In this document: positions 30,401 through 42,085 of the stretch, in pieces | Position numbering within the stretch: the stretch's first letter is position 1 | Layout: the number at the start of each line of letters is the position of its first letter | Assembly: GCF_048569485.1 (NCBI RefSeq) | Contig: NC_134361.1 | Span: forward strand, 169,435,258-169,499,257 | Length of the DNA: 64,000 nucleotides | Origin: Anomaloglossus baeobatrachus | Taxonomy: Eukaryota; Chordata; Amphibia; Anura; Aromobatidae | Reading direction: 5' to 3' | Position numbers and translations under genes: made by a program | Notes under the pieces: model-generated | Seen by the model: only the letters and a program-made list of their open reading frames with translations | What the model was told of the DNA's origin: nothing | Database searches by the model: none

Positions 30401-31574
30401 TTTATTCCAGGATACGCCGGGTCGCGGTCGGGTGAGACGGCCGTGGATTCGGCAGGGTTGGGGCGCAGTTGGTGGGGGGGGCGGCTGCGGACACGGCAGC
30501 GCCGAGTGGGTTTGTGTTTTGACAAGGTATGGGGTTTACTGCAGTGGTGTATACGGTTGTGGAGGGTGCGCATGCACCGCCGGCGGCATGGACGGGATCG
30601 GTGGTTAGTAGGCGCAGGTGCGGCAGGCAGAGTGAGGGCGCATGAGGCGGCAGGGGAGCATTTTCGGGCAGGGGCGGCAAGGGCTGTGACAGAGTGAGTG
30701 GTGAGGAGCGAAGAGGGGGATGAGGTGGTGCATTGGGCTGACAGTGGTCAAGTGTGAGAGTTATGGGTGCTTCAAAGGCCCGCTGGGGGGGGGCTCACTT
30801 GCTGGAGGATGTGAGGGATAAGATTTGAATGGGGGAACGTGTAGCAATAGTTTCGCTGCTCCCCCTGGAACAGTTTCACCTGGATTAGGTTAAGCCAAGT
30901 GATTCCAGGAAGGATAAGTAGAGGGAGGGGAGCGCCGGTGGAGGCTCACCCCTCGTACATTTGCAACGTGGCTGCGGGCATTTGCGTTTTTGGCAAGGGT
31001 ATCGGGGGAAGGAATTGGGTAATTGGTTCGGCATGGTTCGGTTATATGGATCCATTTGGGGTGGCTTGTTTAGGTCATATGGCGGTTTAGTCTGGCTTCA
31101 GTACGCCGTGTAATTTCAGCAAGGGAAGGTGTTGCGTGCCAGTATGCGGTAGGAGCATACGGGCACATCCTTATGGCTGCAGTGGATGGCGGCTCCTAGT
31201 CAGCCCCCCCCCTTTTGGGGGGTAGTTGGCTGTTCGGGGCGTGGAACCCGGCGACACGGTCGATGAGGGGTTTTTGGGGGGAATAGAATGATGGGTGGTG
31301 CAGATTTGGCGCGGACGGTTGTCTTAAGCATACGTGTTGGGTTGTGGTAAGGAACATAGTAATTCTGCGTCTTTCTATTTATATTGGTGGATCTTTGCCT
31401 CCTTATTGGAAGTTTGTGCTGGGCTAGGGGACACCTGGTGGTTGTCAGTGGAAAGAGGGGTCAGGACGTGGCTTTGGGCAGGATGGGTGGGCCATTCGGG
31501 GCCCTCCTTGTCATGATTGGGTTTCTCTGTTGGTGGGTAGTGCCGGAAATGAGCTGTATATAGATGTATATATT

Positions 31575-32335
31575 TCGGCTTGTTCAAAACGTATCTTATC
31601 TGGAGGAGTCATCGGTGTATGCCTGCTTGGCTCCAGAATTGTCGGCGGTTTATTATGTGTCGTTGGACAGAGGGTGGGATTTGGTAAAGGCGGTGAGCCG
31701 TGGAGCATTGATGGCAAAGGTGGATTTGGAGGCGGCATTTAGGTTGTTACTGGTCCACCCTGCTAGCTAGCAGTTCTGGTGCTGCGGTGGGGAGGGGAGT
31801 TATTATTATGCTGATCGGTGGGGGCTAATGGGTTTTGTCCCATTTTATGTTCCGTTGGGGGCGGTTATTTCTTTGTGGAGTGGTTTGTGCGTGGTGTGTC
31901 CCAGCTTACACCTCTTATTCATTATAGGTTGATTCTCTTTACATCGGGTTGGCGGGTTGATGATTCGTTGAGGTTGTTTGTTTCATTGCAGATGGTGGTG
32001 GATACTCTTTTGGGCCTGTTGGCGCAGGCGAAGACTGAGGGTCCAACGCCAGTGATACAGTTTGTGGGGGATAAAGTTTGATGTTATGGTCAGAGAGGTA
32101 GGATTCGAAGGTAATGGTGTGGTCCTATGGGCTGCGATAGAGGCAGTTAGGTCAGCTAAGACGGTGCGGTTTCAGGCGGTGCAGTCTTTGCAGGGGCGGT
32201 CGAACCACGGGTGCAGAGTTACGCCGCTGGGGGGCGTGTCTGCTGGACGGCTGGCGATGGCTGCGCCAAGGGTGCAGCCATCGGATCATTTGTGTGTGGT
32301 CACGAAGGAGATCAATGACGATCTGATGGTGTAGG
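31575..32335 (+). pseudogene. Reverse transcriptase / RNase H remnant, DIRS type (copy A)
   Basis: GALMAKVDLEAAFRLLLVHP near 31,700-31,760 is the palm-domain block typical of DIRS-order reverse transcriptases (usual form: MAKxDIxSAFRLLPVHP). Further on, VDTLLGLLAQAKTEGPTP and FQAVQSLQGRSNHGCRVTP resemble the post-palm and RNase H stretch of the same order. The gene is broken; the matching region in copy B is 60,710-61,469. Confidence 0.7.
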
Positions 32336-32879
32336 AGGTTTTTTCTTACGGCGACTTAGTGGCCGCGGATTGTGGCTGGGTAAGGTGGTGTCTGATGGAA
32401 CGTAGCTGCGGTACTCGGATGCAGCGGGTCCAGTTGGTTTTCTGGTTGGGCATTGTGGGGTAGCGCTTCCAATCGGTGGTAGTAGTCGGGTTGGGGAGGT
32501 TGGCAGTTTTTCCAAGAGGAAGGTGTGCTGTCATTCTGACTATCAGTTGGTGGAGAATTCGATTAATAGTTGGTTTGCTAATCCTGGGGCCAAGGGTGGC
32601 GTACTTGCGACAGTTGGTTTCGCAATTGTATGCGTTTAAAAAAAAAAAAAAAAAAAAAAATGGTATGCGTGGCGCAACCAGTACTGGGGTTCGCCAAGGG
32701 AATAGCAGCTGCTTTGTTTCCTTCCAGTTCTGCAGGTCTCGGGAGTTGAGGCCGCGTAACAGACGAGGTGGGCACGGTGTGTCCTGAGGGCTTGTGGAGT
32801 CTGGTGTGGCTGTGTTGGGGAGCGGCTCGGTGCCCAGTGACTGAGGTTATTTGGGGCTGATATCCAGAAGTGTGGGTGG

Positions 32880-33690
32880 CGCGGATAACGTTGTTTGGGA
32901 CAATGTGTGAAGAAGGCCCGGTGGAGTATTTGGTGGGGGCGTTGGCAGTGGTGATTAACGGTTTTCAGGCTGCTAGGCCGGCGTCAGCAGTGGAGCAGAG
33001 GGTGGCGGCTGTGGCTGTCTTGTTGAGGATTAGATGTGGAGAGATGTTTTTTCGCAGGATCTTAGTGCGCGGCAGGCCTTGAAGGGTTTGGTCGTACGGG
33101 TGTGAAGCAGCGGGATACAAGGGTCCGTCTCCGTTGTTTTGTGGCAGCGTTTGGTGAGTGGTTTGTGGTGGCTATGTTCATCTGAGCACGAGCAGGTTTT
33201 GTTTCCCTTGTCCAAAACGGTTTGTGTTAGCCTTTTGGGAGGCTTTGAGATTGTGGGGTTGGTCAGCCCATCTACGGTTAGGAGCGGAGGTTGGATGTTG
33301 GAGGATGTGTCCGAGGTGGTGCAGTGGGTTGAGCGCCGGCTTTGTCGCTCACCGAATCAGATTAGGCGGGTGGTGAAGGTTGGTGTTGTTATACGCGGTC
33401 CCGGGTGCGGAATTTATGTTGTGAGGACGCCCAGGATCATTATTGTGTCGTGTTTGTTAAGGTACCATTTTGTGGCAGCGCTGCAGACTGGATTGCAGGT
33501 GGCGGGGGTGGGCGCCCGGAATACTACGGGTTGTCTTCCTTCTGGATTGGGCTTCCACGGAGGCCCCTCGGTGGGCTCAGAAAAGGGGTGGTGAGAAGTA
33601 TTGGGAGGTGGGAGTCCTCTTGTTTCGGTGTTACGTTGGCCTCAGTTGTTATCGGGTTAAGGCCAATGGGGGCGTTTGAGTCTTTTGGGA
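32880..33690 (+). pseudogene. Tyrosine recombinase remnant (copy A)
   Basis: Traces of a tyrosine-recombinase domain: an N-terminal-like helical stretch with RPASAVEQRVAAVAVLLRIR, and near 33,597-33,620 SIGRWESSCFGV, which resembles the (R)IGRWxSxxF block just before the catalytic tyrosine in DIRS/Ngaro recombinases. Broken; the corresponding part of copy B lies at about 62,000-62,790. In a live element this enzyme would integrate a circular DNA intermediate without target duplication. Confidence 0.55.
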
Positions 33691-34233
33691 GTGGAATGGG
33701 TTGGCGTAACAGGTTGGTGTTATCTGTGGGTTTATAACCTCTGGGTTTTGTGGTGAGGGTGTGCCTCATTTGGATATTTGGGCATTCGTTGGTTCTCGGG
33801 GCCTCGACGGTCTGAGGCTCGCCCAAATTTTGCCAGTGGGGTCTGGACAGGTCGATGGTACTGGTCCAGTGAGTGGGAGGCAGCGATTAGGTATCTCGAG
33901 AAGTTATTTATGAATGTTTTAAAAAAAAAAAAAATTGTTGGTTTGTTGCATTGTGGAAGACATACCCGGGCTTAATCGTGGGGTAGTTTTTGATAGTGTG
34001 ACCGGTTTGGAATGGCGTGTGGCTTGTGCGGTAGGCAGTATCAATCGAGCCTTTATTGGGGGGCGGTGCCTAAAGTTGGTGGCGCTGAACTGGTGGTTTT
34101 GGTGATGCGATGGGGGTGCATCTTAACGTTCTTGGTGCTGTTTGTGGACGCTGGGATTGCGTGGAGGTGTGGTACAAGCTTTTGGTGTGTGGCGGGTCCA
34201 GGCCACGTAAGGAGTCACGTGCCCTGTCCTGTG

Positions 34234-34672
34234 GCGGGGGGTAGGTCTGGTCCAGAGGCGGTTGAAGGCAATGGTAACTGGACAGAGAGACACCATCTTG
34301 GTATGGTGGCTCCAGGTTCCGGGATGTTGCAGGCACGGGGTTCTGCAAAGTTGGAGGGTTAATCCGTAGGTGATTAATACCTCATCTCTGGGTCGGTGTG
34401 TTGCGGCCAGGGATACTGGGGTGAGAAGTGGTTCCTGGACTGGGCCTACTCAGGGTTGTATATTTACTGCATTGGTTACTGTGTTACCTATTGTTATTTG
34501 TTGGGGTCGCCCGTTGGACGGCGCCCCCTTGTGTTAGTATGTAAATAATAGGTAATAAAGGCTGCTGTGGCCAATTTTAAACCAAGTCACATGTAGTTCG
34601 TGTATTATTTACAGATGGTATTGGTGGGTAACACACATACAGCACGACTGGAGAATCCTTCCTCAATGGTCA
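34234..34672 (+). repeat. Split repeat B1 of copy A (439 bp)
   Basis: From GCGGGGGGTAGGTCTGG to CTCAATGGTCA; repeated without visible difference at 34,960-35,398 (B2). The same block ends copy B at 63,797. It holds an AATAAA-like site (GTAATAAAGG at 34,551-34,560). Confidence 0.88.
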
Positions 34673-34892
34673 AGAAAGCCATGGAACCCATAGGGTGGAG
34701 GGGCGACATGACTAGAGGGAAGGGAAGGAGTGATGGGGTTAATGGAAACAGGAATGGTTTGTTTATAAGGCAGAATAAAAGGGATTGGTGGGTAGGAGGA
34801 GTTCCCTGGAGGAAGAGGTGGGACAGTTGAGGGGTGTAAGTAAAGGACTTTGACTTACCCCCTCTCTCTTGACTTCCGGATATGGAACGATC
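34673..34892 (+). repeat. Internal split repeat A2 of copy A, without KRAB
   Basis: Same 220 bases as A1, but after GGAACGATC it continues into a 67-bp spacer (34,893-34,959), not into the KRAB segment. Confidence 0.88.
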
Positions 34893-34959
34893 CCCGCCCA
34901 CCCTCCCTTGTGTTTAATACCGAGGGGAATTTTGTCTGGGTTGTTTCTTTGTCACAGCA

Positions 34960-35398
34960 GCGGGGGGTAGGTCTGGTCCAGAGGCGGTTGAAGGCAATGG
35001 TAACTGGACAGAGAGACACCATCTTGGTATGGTGGCTCCAGGTTCCGGGATGTTGCAGGCACGGGGTTCTGCAAAGTTGGAGGGTTAATCCGTAGGTGAT
35101 TAATACCTCATCTCTGGGTCGGTGTGTTGCGGCCAGGGATACTGGGGTGAGAAGTGGTTCCTGGACTGGGCCTACTCAGGGTTGTATATTTACTGCATTG
35201 GTTACTGTGTTACCTATTGTTATTTGTTGGGGTCGCCCGTTGGACGGCGCCCCCTTGTGTTAGTATGTAAATAATAGGTAATAAAGGCTGCTGTGGCCAA
35301 TTTTAAACCAAGTCACATGTAGTTCGTGTATTATTTACAGATGGTATTGGTGGGTAACACACATACAGCACGACTGGAGAATCCTTCCTCAATGGTCA
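34960..35398 (+). repeat. Terminal split repeat B2 of copy A (439 bp)
   Basis: Second copy of B1; it marks the right end of the element, which borders the resumed 204-bp unit at 35,399. Confidence 0.88.
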
Positions 35399-36345
35399 AG
35401 CCTTTGCCATTTTATCAGAGCTTACAACCATCCTGATACAATATGCTAGCACTCATGGGCTGTAGCCGGCATCTCCGGGACCAATAGCACTAATATCGCT
35501 ATAGGAGCATGTATCCAGGACTGAGTAAGTTGGTGTTGGCCATTATTGGACATGACTTGTTGTGTCATGTTCTGGTGGCAGCTCATGAGAAGATGCTCAT
35601 CAGTGGCCTTTACCATTTTAGAGCTGACACCCACCCTGTTAGAATATGCTAGCACTCATGGGCTGTAGCCGGCATCTCCAGCACCAACAACAACAGTATC
35701 GCTGGTAGGAGCATGTATCCAGGACTGAGTAAGTTGGTGTTGGCCATTATTGGACATGACTTGTTGTGTCATGTTCTGGTGGCAGCTCATGAGAAGATGC
35801 TCATCAGTGGCCTTTACCATTTTAGAGCTGACACCCACCCTGTTAGAATATGCTAGCACTCATGGGCTGTAGCCGGCATCTCCAGCACCAACAACAACAG
35901 TATCGCTGGTAGGAGCATGTATCCAGGACTGAGTAAGTTGGTGTTGGCCATTATTGGACATGACTTGTTGTGTCATGTTCTGGTGGCAGCTCATGAGAAG
36001 ATGCTCATCAGTGGCCTTTACCATTTTAGAGCTGACAACCACCCTGTTAGAATATGCTAGCACTCATGGGCTGTAGCCGGCATCTCCAGCACCAACAACA
36101 ACAGTATCGCTGGTAGGAGCGTGTATGCAGGACTGAGTAAGTTGGTGTTGGCCATTATTGGACATGACTTGTTGTGTCATGTCCTTTTGGCAGCCAGTGA
36201 GCTGCCACTCGTCAGTAGCCTTTACCAGTTTAGAGCTGACAACCACCCTGATAGAATATGCTAGCACTCATGGGCTGTAGCTGGCATTTCCGGGAACAAC
36301 AATACCAGTATCGCTGGTAGGAGCGAGTATCCTGGACTGAATAAG
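35399..36345. repeat. 204-bp tandem array, about 4.5 units
   Basis: The marker TGCTAGCACTCATGGG recurs at 35,444, 35,647, 35,851, 36,055 and 36,259, a spacing of 203-204 bp. Units 2-4 are nearly identical; the outer ones are more diverged. The first unit is interrupted by the retroelement, with its left part at 28,683-28,743. Because 204 is a multiple of 3, one minus-strand frame is open in every unit, but it stops at each unit end and has no known homologue. Confidence 0.93.
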
Positions 36346-37506
36346 TTGGTGTTGGCTATTAGTGGACAGCCTGTCCAGAAACTGGATGTAGAAATAAACT
36401 GTGTCAAAGAGGGATGGAGGAGCAAATAAGTAAGAGTAAAGAGTTTTTTCAATGAAAACCCATGTAAGTTGTGTAAATTTGTATGATCTTTTAATGTGGC
36501 TGCTTGTAAAAGAGGCATCATGAGACAAACCCCTTTAAGACGTGGGAAGTACTTGTAATTTCTATAGATGCAGTGCCAGGTCTGTGATTCTCAGAACAGG
36601 TTTGGTATGCCTGAAGCAAATTAATGTCACACACATTCTGAAACTCCAGATTGCAGATGTAGCCGCGCTGAATCCACAATTTAACTTTAATGTAGAATAC
36701 CCATGGCTACGTTGTGTGCCGCAGGTTGTACAGTGGCACAGATTGCCCCCTCGGGGATCCATGTAACGCTTCATGACACTCCACCAGGTGATGTTTGTTG
36801 GACATTATGCCTTCTACAAACCAATCTAACTAAAACAGCTCACCTGTACGGATACAGCCGAGGATACCGCAGCGCACAAAGCCTGCTGCCACATTGGGTG
36901 GCACAATATTCTTACTGGCTTGGAGGGATAACTCTTAAAAGTTGCGATCCACTTATTTTTCTTGGTCAGGTTTCTGTTCCCCTGGCAGGGACAGCAACCC
37001 ATGTGTTACTTCACACTGTCTTACACAATATCTCAGTCTCGATTGTTTATCTAGAGAAAATATCACATTCTCTGTTATAGACTGACTCGTGAGACTCTGC
37101 CTTTCTGACCTACATTTTGCTTCTCAAGGACTCTGTCCACTCATACATTTGCTCGCTCTAAAGTTTATCGTCCAGTAAGCAGTCTTGCTAAAAGCCAATC
37201 AGTGACCCTTCCTGCCCACTCCTTTTTCACTCACAGACTTATATTAGGGATGTCTTCACAATTTGGCCCTGATTCTCAATGGCTCTAATGTGACAACCAC
37301 TGTTTACAGTTCATTCAGTCCAGTCTAGTCCAGACTTTGATGCTAGTCACTACTTATGGATAGTATAGACTTAAGGGTAGTCAGAAAAGTCAGGGTCAGG
37401 AAACAGTAGGACACAACAGGACACAGGGAGTAAGCAGAAACAAAGTTAAGTCACAGGCCAAGGGTCAGAATTTCAGGAGAGTACATATTAGATTCCTGGA
37501 GCAGAC
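36346..37506. other. Intron; no gene seen
   Basis: Single-copy-like sequence. A 125-codon open frame at 36,703-37,080 shows no recognisable domain. The part from 37,330 has GGTCAGG-rich repeat-like texture that may belong to the adjoining LTR candidate. Confidence 0.4.
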
Positions 37507-37943
37507 TGAGACGTGGTCAGGTAACGGTCCGAGGTCAGGAGCAAGGAGGTAACGACAAAAACAGGGAGCGGGCAGAGAGGCGTCAAACAATGGCCCGGGA
37601 TCAAAAAAATTAGATTAGAACACAAGAATAAACACAAGCCAAGAGCACAACTGCAGAACCAGAGGGTACGACTGGCGAGGTTCTGGGAAGGCATGCTCAG
37701 TAATGAAACAAAGCAATTACCAGGAAGGTGGAACACCTGAGTAATCAGCACCTCCCAGAACCTGCATGGAATCCTGTGCTGTCAAACAACCTGTCAACTA
37801 GTGCTCAAAGAAACACAGCTTAGCATCTCCAAATGCAAGATGCTCTGCACAAAGGAATAATGTCACTGCCGGCTCCGTAATTCAGGAAGGCGCAGCTGAG
37901 CATCACCTGTGTGCAAGATGCTCTGCACAGAGGAATCGTGACA
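37507..37943 (-). mobile_element. Possible solo LTR
   Basis: On the minus strand it starts TGTCACGATTCCTCTGTGC. The right flank CAGAC (37,944-37,948) matches CAGAC at 37,502-37,506, which would delimit a 437-bp unit beginning TGAGACGTGG on the plus strand. It contains a 75-80 bp internal duplication (GCAAGATGCTCTGCACA). The texture continues left of 37,507, so the left limit is doubtful. Confidence 0.4.
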
Positions 37944-38244
37944 CAGACCATATCCCAGGCTTACAAGACAAGCAGACCTCACTATAGCTACTTACTGACA
38001 CACTAGTCCCTGCTATATACCCTCCCAGCAGCTCAACCAACCACTGGTTCCCACATTCTGCAGGTTATTCTTACGGCCCCAGTCCCTATTCACATCTCTG
38101 CAAAGGCCTCTACCATTATTCAAAAATGTCCAGTTCTCTTCCTTCTCAGCCACAACTTAGAGATGTTCCATCTCTCTGCAGACAGAGACAAACTTTTTCC
38201 TAAACGCACATTTACACCGGTTGATAATCCAGCAAATTCTAACG

Positions 38245-38577
38245 GTAGTGACTAGAAATAAGGCGACCTGTTGAAGTTCAGTTCGACTTTAGATAAATTT
38301 TGGTTTGGGGCCTGGACTTGATCTGAACTAAAATGGAAGTCACTAATTGGGCAGTTCGGCTCTCCCCTACATGCAGCCAGCCACAAACAGAACACTTCCG
38401 GGAGAGGGAGGGGAGGTTTTTCCATTTTGTTACCCCCAGTGAGAGCCGTTCAGACACTATAAGCAGCTCGCACTAGGCTGATCACTGAGTGTACAGTGAT
38501 GCATGCTCGAGTGGTCAGCATACATAAAGGGCCCAAACTCTGAACCCGAACGGGTTCACGTATCCCTAGTAGTGACC
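38245..38577. mobile_element. Possible hAT-like MITE
   Basis: Bounded by TAGTGACTAGAAATAAG and GTATCCCTAGTAGTGAC, with internal GTTCAGTTCGAC and CTGAACCCGAACGGGTTC blocks that resemble the ends of amphibian hAT MITEs. The ends are diverged and no duplication was found. Confidence 0.35.
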
Positions 38578-40330
38578 CATCGTTCATGATAATTGTGCAC
38601 TCAATGGGTTGAGTGACTGATCGCTCTGTCCAAAAATGCTTCGTCATTGTACATTAAATTCTGTAGGTGATCAAAAATGTTCCTTCATCTTTTGCAGATT
38701 GTATAATGTAAATGGAGATTGTTCTGTTGTTGAATGAACCAGCAAAAACGAGGAGTGGAAGTTTTTCTGTTCAACCATATAATACATTATTATCAATCTG
38801 TAAAGCATTGTGTGCTACATTTCATCGTTCATTGAGCGAACCATGGTGAATTAAATCACGCCATGTTGTTTTTTTTTTGGATCTCTAAATACTCCTGATG
38901 AAGCGCAAATTGCAGCAAAACGTTTAGGATAATAAGGGGGATATAGAAGCACTTTACAGTCACACTGTGATTCCATGTTATGGTGATGAGGAATAATTAT
39001 GAGCACTTTATCTCCACTTTATTTAATCGATATTGCTAGGACAGAGATTTGAAATGTTGCATAGAAGGAAACTATTATGATCACTTATGGCTGTTGATGA
39101 AGTAAGGAGATGTAGGAATTTGATTGTGAGAGGGAAATGTAATCCAAATGATGACATATAGGGTATATGTAAATGATATGAATGGAATAAAGAATAGTTA
39201 TATAGATTGATAAGTAATGCAAAGTTTATATGCTACAGAATAGTGACCTAGAATCCCTCTACAGACATGTACATGATTAAAAAGAATGAATAGTAAGAAG
39301 TGATCTACTTACGCTGGAGCAATGACCCAAATATAACAACTGAAATATTTTGATTACTTTTCAATAATCAGATCACATATCTCCCGTCCTCAACAATAGA
39401 TTAAATCTGAGATCGCTTCCTTTTATACAGCGAATAATATTGCATTGAGAAGTGGATGTGTAAAACAAATTTTATTAGACTCATGATTGCTTAAGCACCC
39501 CATGTCAAACAATATATTATGAAATCACATATTATTAAAATAGAGTTTTGTATTTTAATTTTAAATAGTACACCTCTATTCGGTCTGAAAAATAATGGAA
39601 ACATATTTTCTTTCCCACTAAAATGTCTTCACATCAAATTTTTCATTTTTACACGAAATAAAAGAAAAAAAAACAACTCACAATTCATGACACAATTTAT
39701 TTTAACTATGGCAAAATCCAATAAGGCTCAAAGGTATCATCCCCTGATGAAGCCACTGAAGTGGCGAAACATGCAGGGGAAAAAATTCTAATCTGTTTGA
39801 AAAAAAACATTGTTAGCTAAGTATTAACCAGTTATAGGACGATACCTTCTTTGCAGATAATTAAGTCACCAAACATATTCTATATGACATTCATTATGAT
39901 GATCACCCCTAGCTACTGTCCAAGTTTTTAATTTTCACTTGATCCTCGTTTGTAAATAATTGTCATTATTTTAGTTTAAAATGGAAAAAAAGCAGCAGAA
40001 TTAGGGGAGCTCAGGGATTTTTTCAATTTGTTTAACTCAATTTTTATAGCAAGTGCAAGGTGCTATTTAAAAAAAACAATGGTTTTTGGGATCACAGATT
40101 TTGCTAGATTGTTTTTTTGGCGCCAAGTTGCATTTCCCTAGTATTTTTTATTGTTCTGTTGACAAAGCCATAGGAGCCTCACAATTTGAGCTCATTCTGG
40201 GAAATGACTTTTTTTTTGTTAAGTGCTGTGTTAGAAGTGTTTGATCTTGAAAAGTCATTTATTAAAAAAAGAAACGAAGAAAAAAAAACTATAATTAACT
40301 GTGGGGGTGTAAGGGGAAAACGTTTCACCT
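38578..40330. other. AT-rich intron; no gene seen
   Basis: Long A and T runs, with fold-back fragments near 38,895 (TGATGAAGCGCAAATTGCAG) and 39,750 (TGATGAAGCCACTGAAGTGG). No exon recognised. Confidence 0.4.
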
Positions 40331-40777
40331 TGCGGAGGATTTATGCCAGATCAGAACCTCAATTTGCAGACACGGTGTTTCGGGATAATTGTCCCTCATC
40401 AGTGCAAAGTATGAGATCTGATCTGGCTGTATGAGAAGCTATAGTGGGGTCCAAGGGGAAATCTTTTTTCCTTGCGGAGACTGAAAAACCAATCTGGCTG
40501 CCAGTGAGGAATCTTATAGCTTTAATGCTTGTCTGGGTAATAATTATTACTATATAGTTATTACTACTATATTATTACCCAGAGGAGTATTGCAGCTATA
40601 AGACTCCTCACCACAGCCAGATTGGTTTGTCGGTCTCCACAAGGAGAAAAGTTTTTCCCTTAGGCCCCACTATGACTTCTAATACAGCCAGATCAGATAT
40701 CATACTTTGCACTGATTAGGGACAATCATCCCGAAACACCGTGTGTGCAAATTGAGATTCTGATCTGGCATAAATCC
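40331..40777. mobile_element. Fold-back element with arms of about 215 bp
   Basis: GGATTTATGCCAGATCAGAA and the following sequence (CACGGTGTTTCGGGAT, CAGTGCAAAGTATGA, GATCTGGCTGTAT, CCAATCTGGCTG) is repeated in inverted order on the right, ending at GGCATAAATCC (40,777). The centre is a TATTA-rich spacer near 40,545-40,570. The right arm abuts the MITE at 40,778. Confidence 0.82.
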
Positions 40778-41375
40778 TAAGGGGTACTTTGCACACTACG
40801 ACATCGCTAGCCGATGCTTGCGATGCCGAGCGTGATAGTCCCCACCCCCGTCGCAGCTGCTATCTCTTGTGATAGCTGCCGTAGCGAACATTATCGCTAC
40901 GGCAGCTTCACATGCACTTACCTGCCCTGCGACGTCGCTCTGGCCGACGAACTGCCTCCTTCTTAAGGGGGCGGGTCGTGCGGCGTCACAGCGACGTCAC
41001 ACGGCAGGCAGCCAATAGAAGCGGAGGGGCAGAGATGAGCGGGACGTAAACATCCCGCCCACCTCCTTCCTTCCGCATAGCCGACGTGAGCCGCAGGACG
41101 CAGGTAAGGTGATATTCCTCTCTCCTGTGGCTTCACACACAGCGATGTTTGCTGCCGCAGGAACGAGGAACAACATCGTAACATCGTTCCTTCCGAAATT
41201 ATGGAAATGACCAACGCTACACCGATGATACGATTTTGATGCTTTTGCTCTCGTTAATCGTATCAAATACGATTTACACACTCCGATATCGACAGCGACG
41301 CCGTATGTGCCTCACTTTTGATTTTACCCCACCGACATCGCACCTGCGATGTCGTAGTGTGCAAAATACCCCTTA
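40778..41375. mobile_element. MITE with 30-bp inverted ends, Harbinger-like
   Basis: Ends TAAGGGGTACTTTGCACACT and inverted partner, continuing inward as ACGACATCGC. The CpG-rich interior has a block (CGCCCACCTCCTTCCTTCCG) similar to blocks in the MITEs at 17,950 and 56,757. No clean target duplication was seen. Confidence 0.72.
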
Positions 41376-42085
41376 GTCATATGAAAAGGCTTGTTAAAGG
41401 CCACTTTTGACTTTTAGGATTGCTACTTCCAATAGGTGGCGCTAGAGTTTGTCTCCTTCCTCCCTGAAGAGACAACTTGTATAGTAAACTATTACATTTC
41501 CCTGCAGTTCGCTATAGGTCCCAGTACCCCTCTGATCATTTTTATGACATTCTATGTGCAAAAATATTTTGTCCTATGAAGAAAGAATCAGGCTGTAACT
41601 AATAAGCAAACAAAACCTCAAAATAACATAAATGCCATAACAAGATCAGCATTACATGTGAATACAATACCTGTAAGTAGGATTGTAGTGGCCATGGAGC
41701 AGGACAGTCTCTAGGCCCTCGCAGTCTACTGTCATCACAGATCCGGTGGATGAATGCCTCGGCTCCTTCAAGTCAAGGTCTAACAATGATAAATTACTGG
41801 ACTGATATTTACAGAAAGACACTTACATGAAGTTATTTCTGCCAGAGTATAAACCACTGTAATTGAATTATCCAGCAGCCTCTCTTTCTGTATGGGCATA
41901 TTCCCTTTTTGCCTGTTCATCAATTTGCACCAAGCATCGCATGCATATTTCTTAATCACTTGAAATTAGCATAATTTAATTTCATTTGTACTCATACCAA
42001 ATTAAAAAGAAAATAACCTAATCATATACTTGATGCAGGGAAATACTAAATTGTATTGTGCTAAAAAAAAAACCCCAACAGATTA
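41376..42085. other. Intron; no gene seen
   Basis: AT-rich. Nothing recognised. Confidence 0.4.

Larger units (their letters stand above)
28744..35398 (+). mobile_element. DIRS-order (Ngaro-like) retrotransposon with captured KRAB box, copy A
   Basis: Parts in order: terminal repeat A1 (28,744-28,963); KRAB segment (28,964-29,097); CpG-rich region with a 298-bp tandem repeat (about 29,340-30,400); reverse transcriptase/RNase H traces (31,575-32,335); tyrosine-recombinase traces (32,880-33,690); possible SGNH-hydrolase traces (about 33,760-34,200); B1 (34,234-34,672); A2 (34,673-34,892); 67-bp spacer; B2 (34,960-35,398). The A1-body-B1-A2-B2 layout is the split-direct-repeat structure of PAT/Ngaro-type elements, and no target duplication is seen, as expected of recombinase-mediated insertion. 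A1/A2 and B1/B2 look identical by eye, suggesting a young insertion. Coding frames are broken in many places. Copy B at 57,889-63,797 is very similar. Confidence 0.8.

Noticed and set aside
29164-30573. 469-codon Pro-rich minus-strand frame in the retroelement
   Set aside because: CpG-rich DNA keeps many frames open; composition is low-complexity and no domain is recognisable. The same holds for the frames at 58,445-59,815.
35446-36267. Repeated 67-codon minus-strand frames in the 204-bp array
   Set aside because: Open only because the unit length is a multiple of three; each stops at the unit end and no homologue is known.
36703-37080. 125-codon plus-strand frame
   Set aside because: No domain, no splice or start support, and composition typical of non-coding intron.
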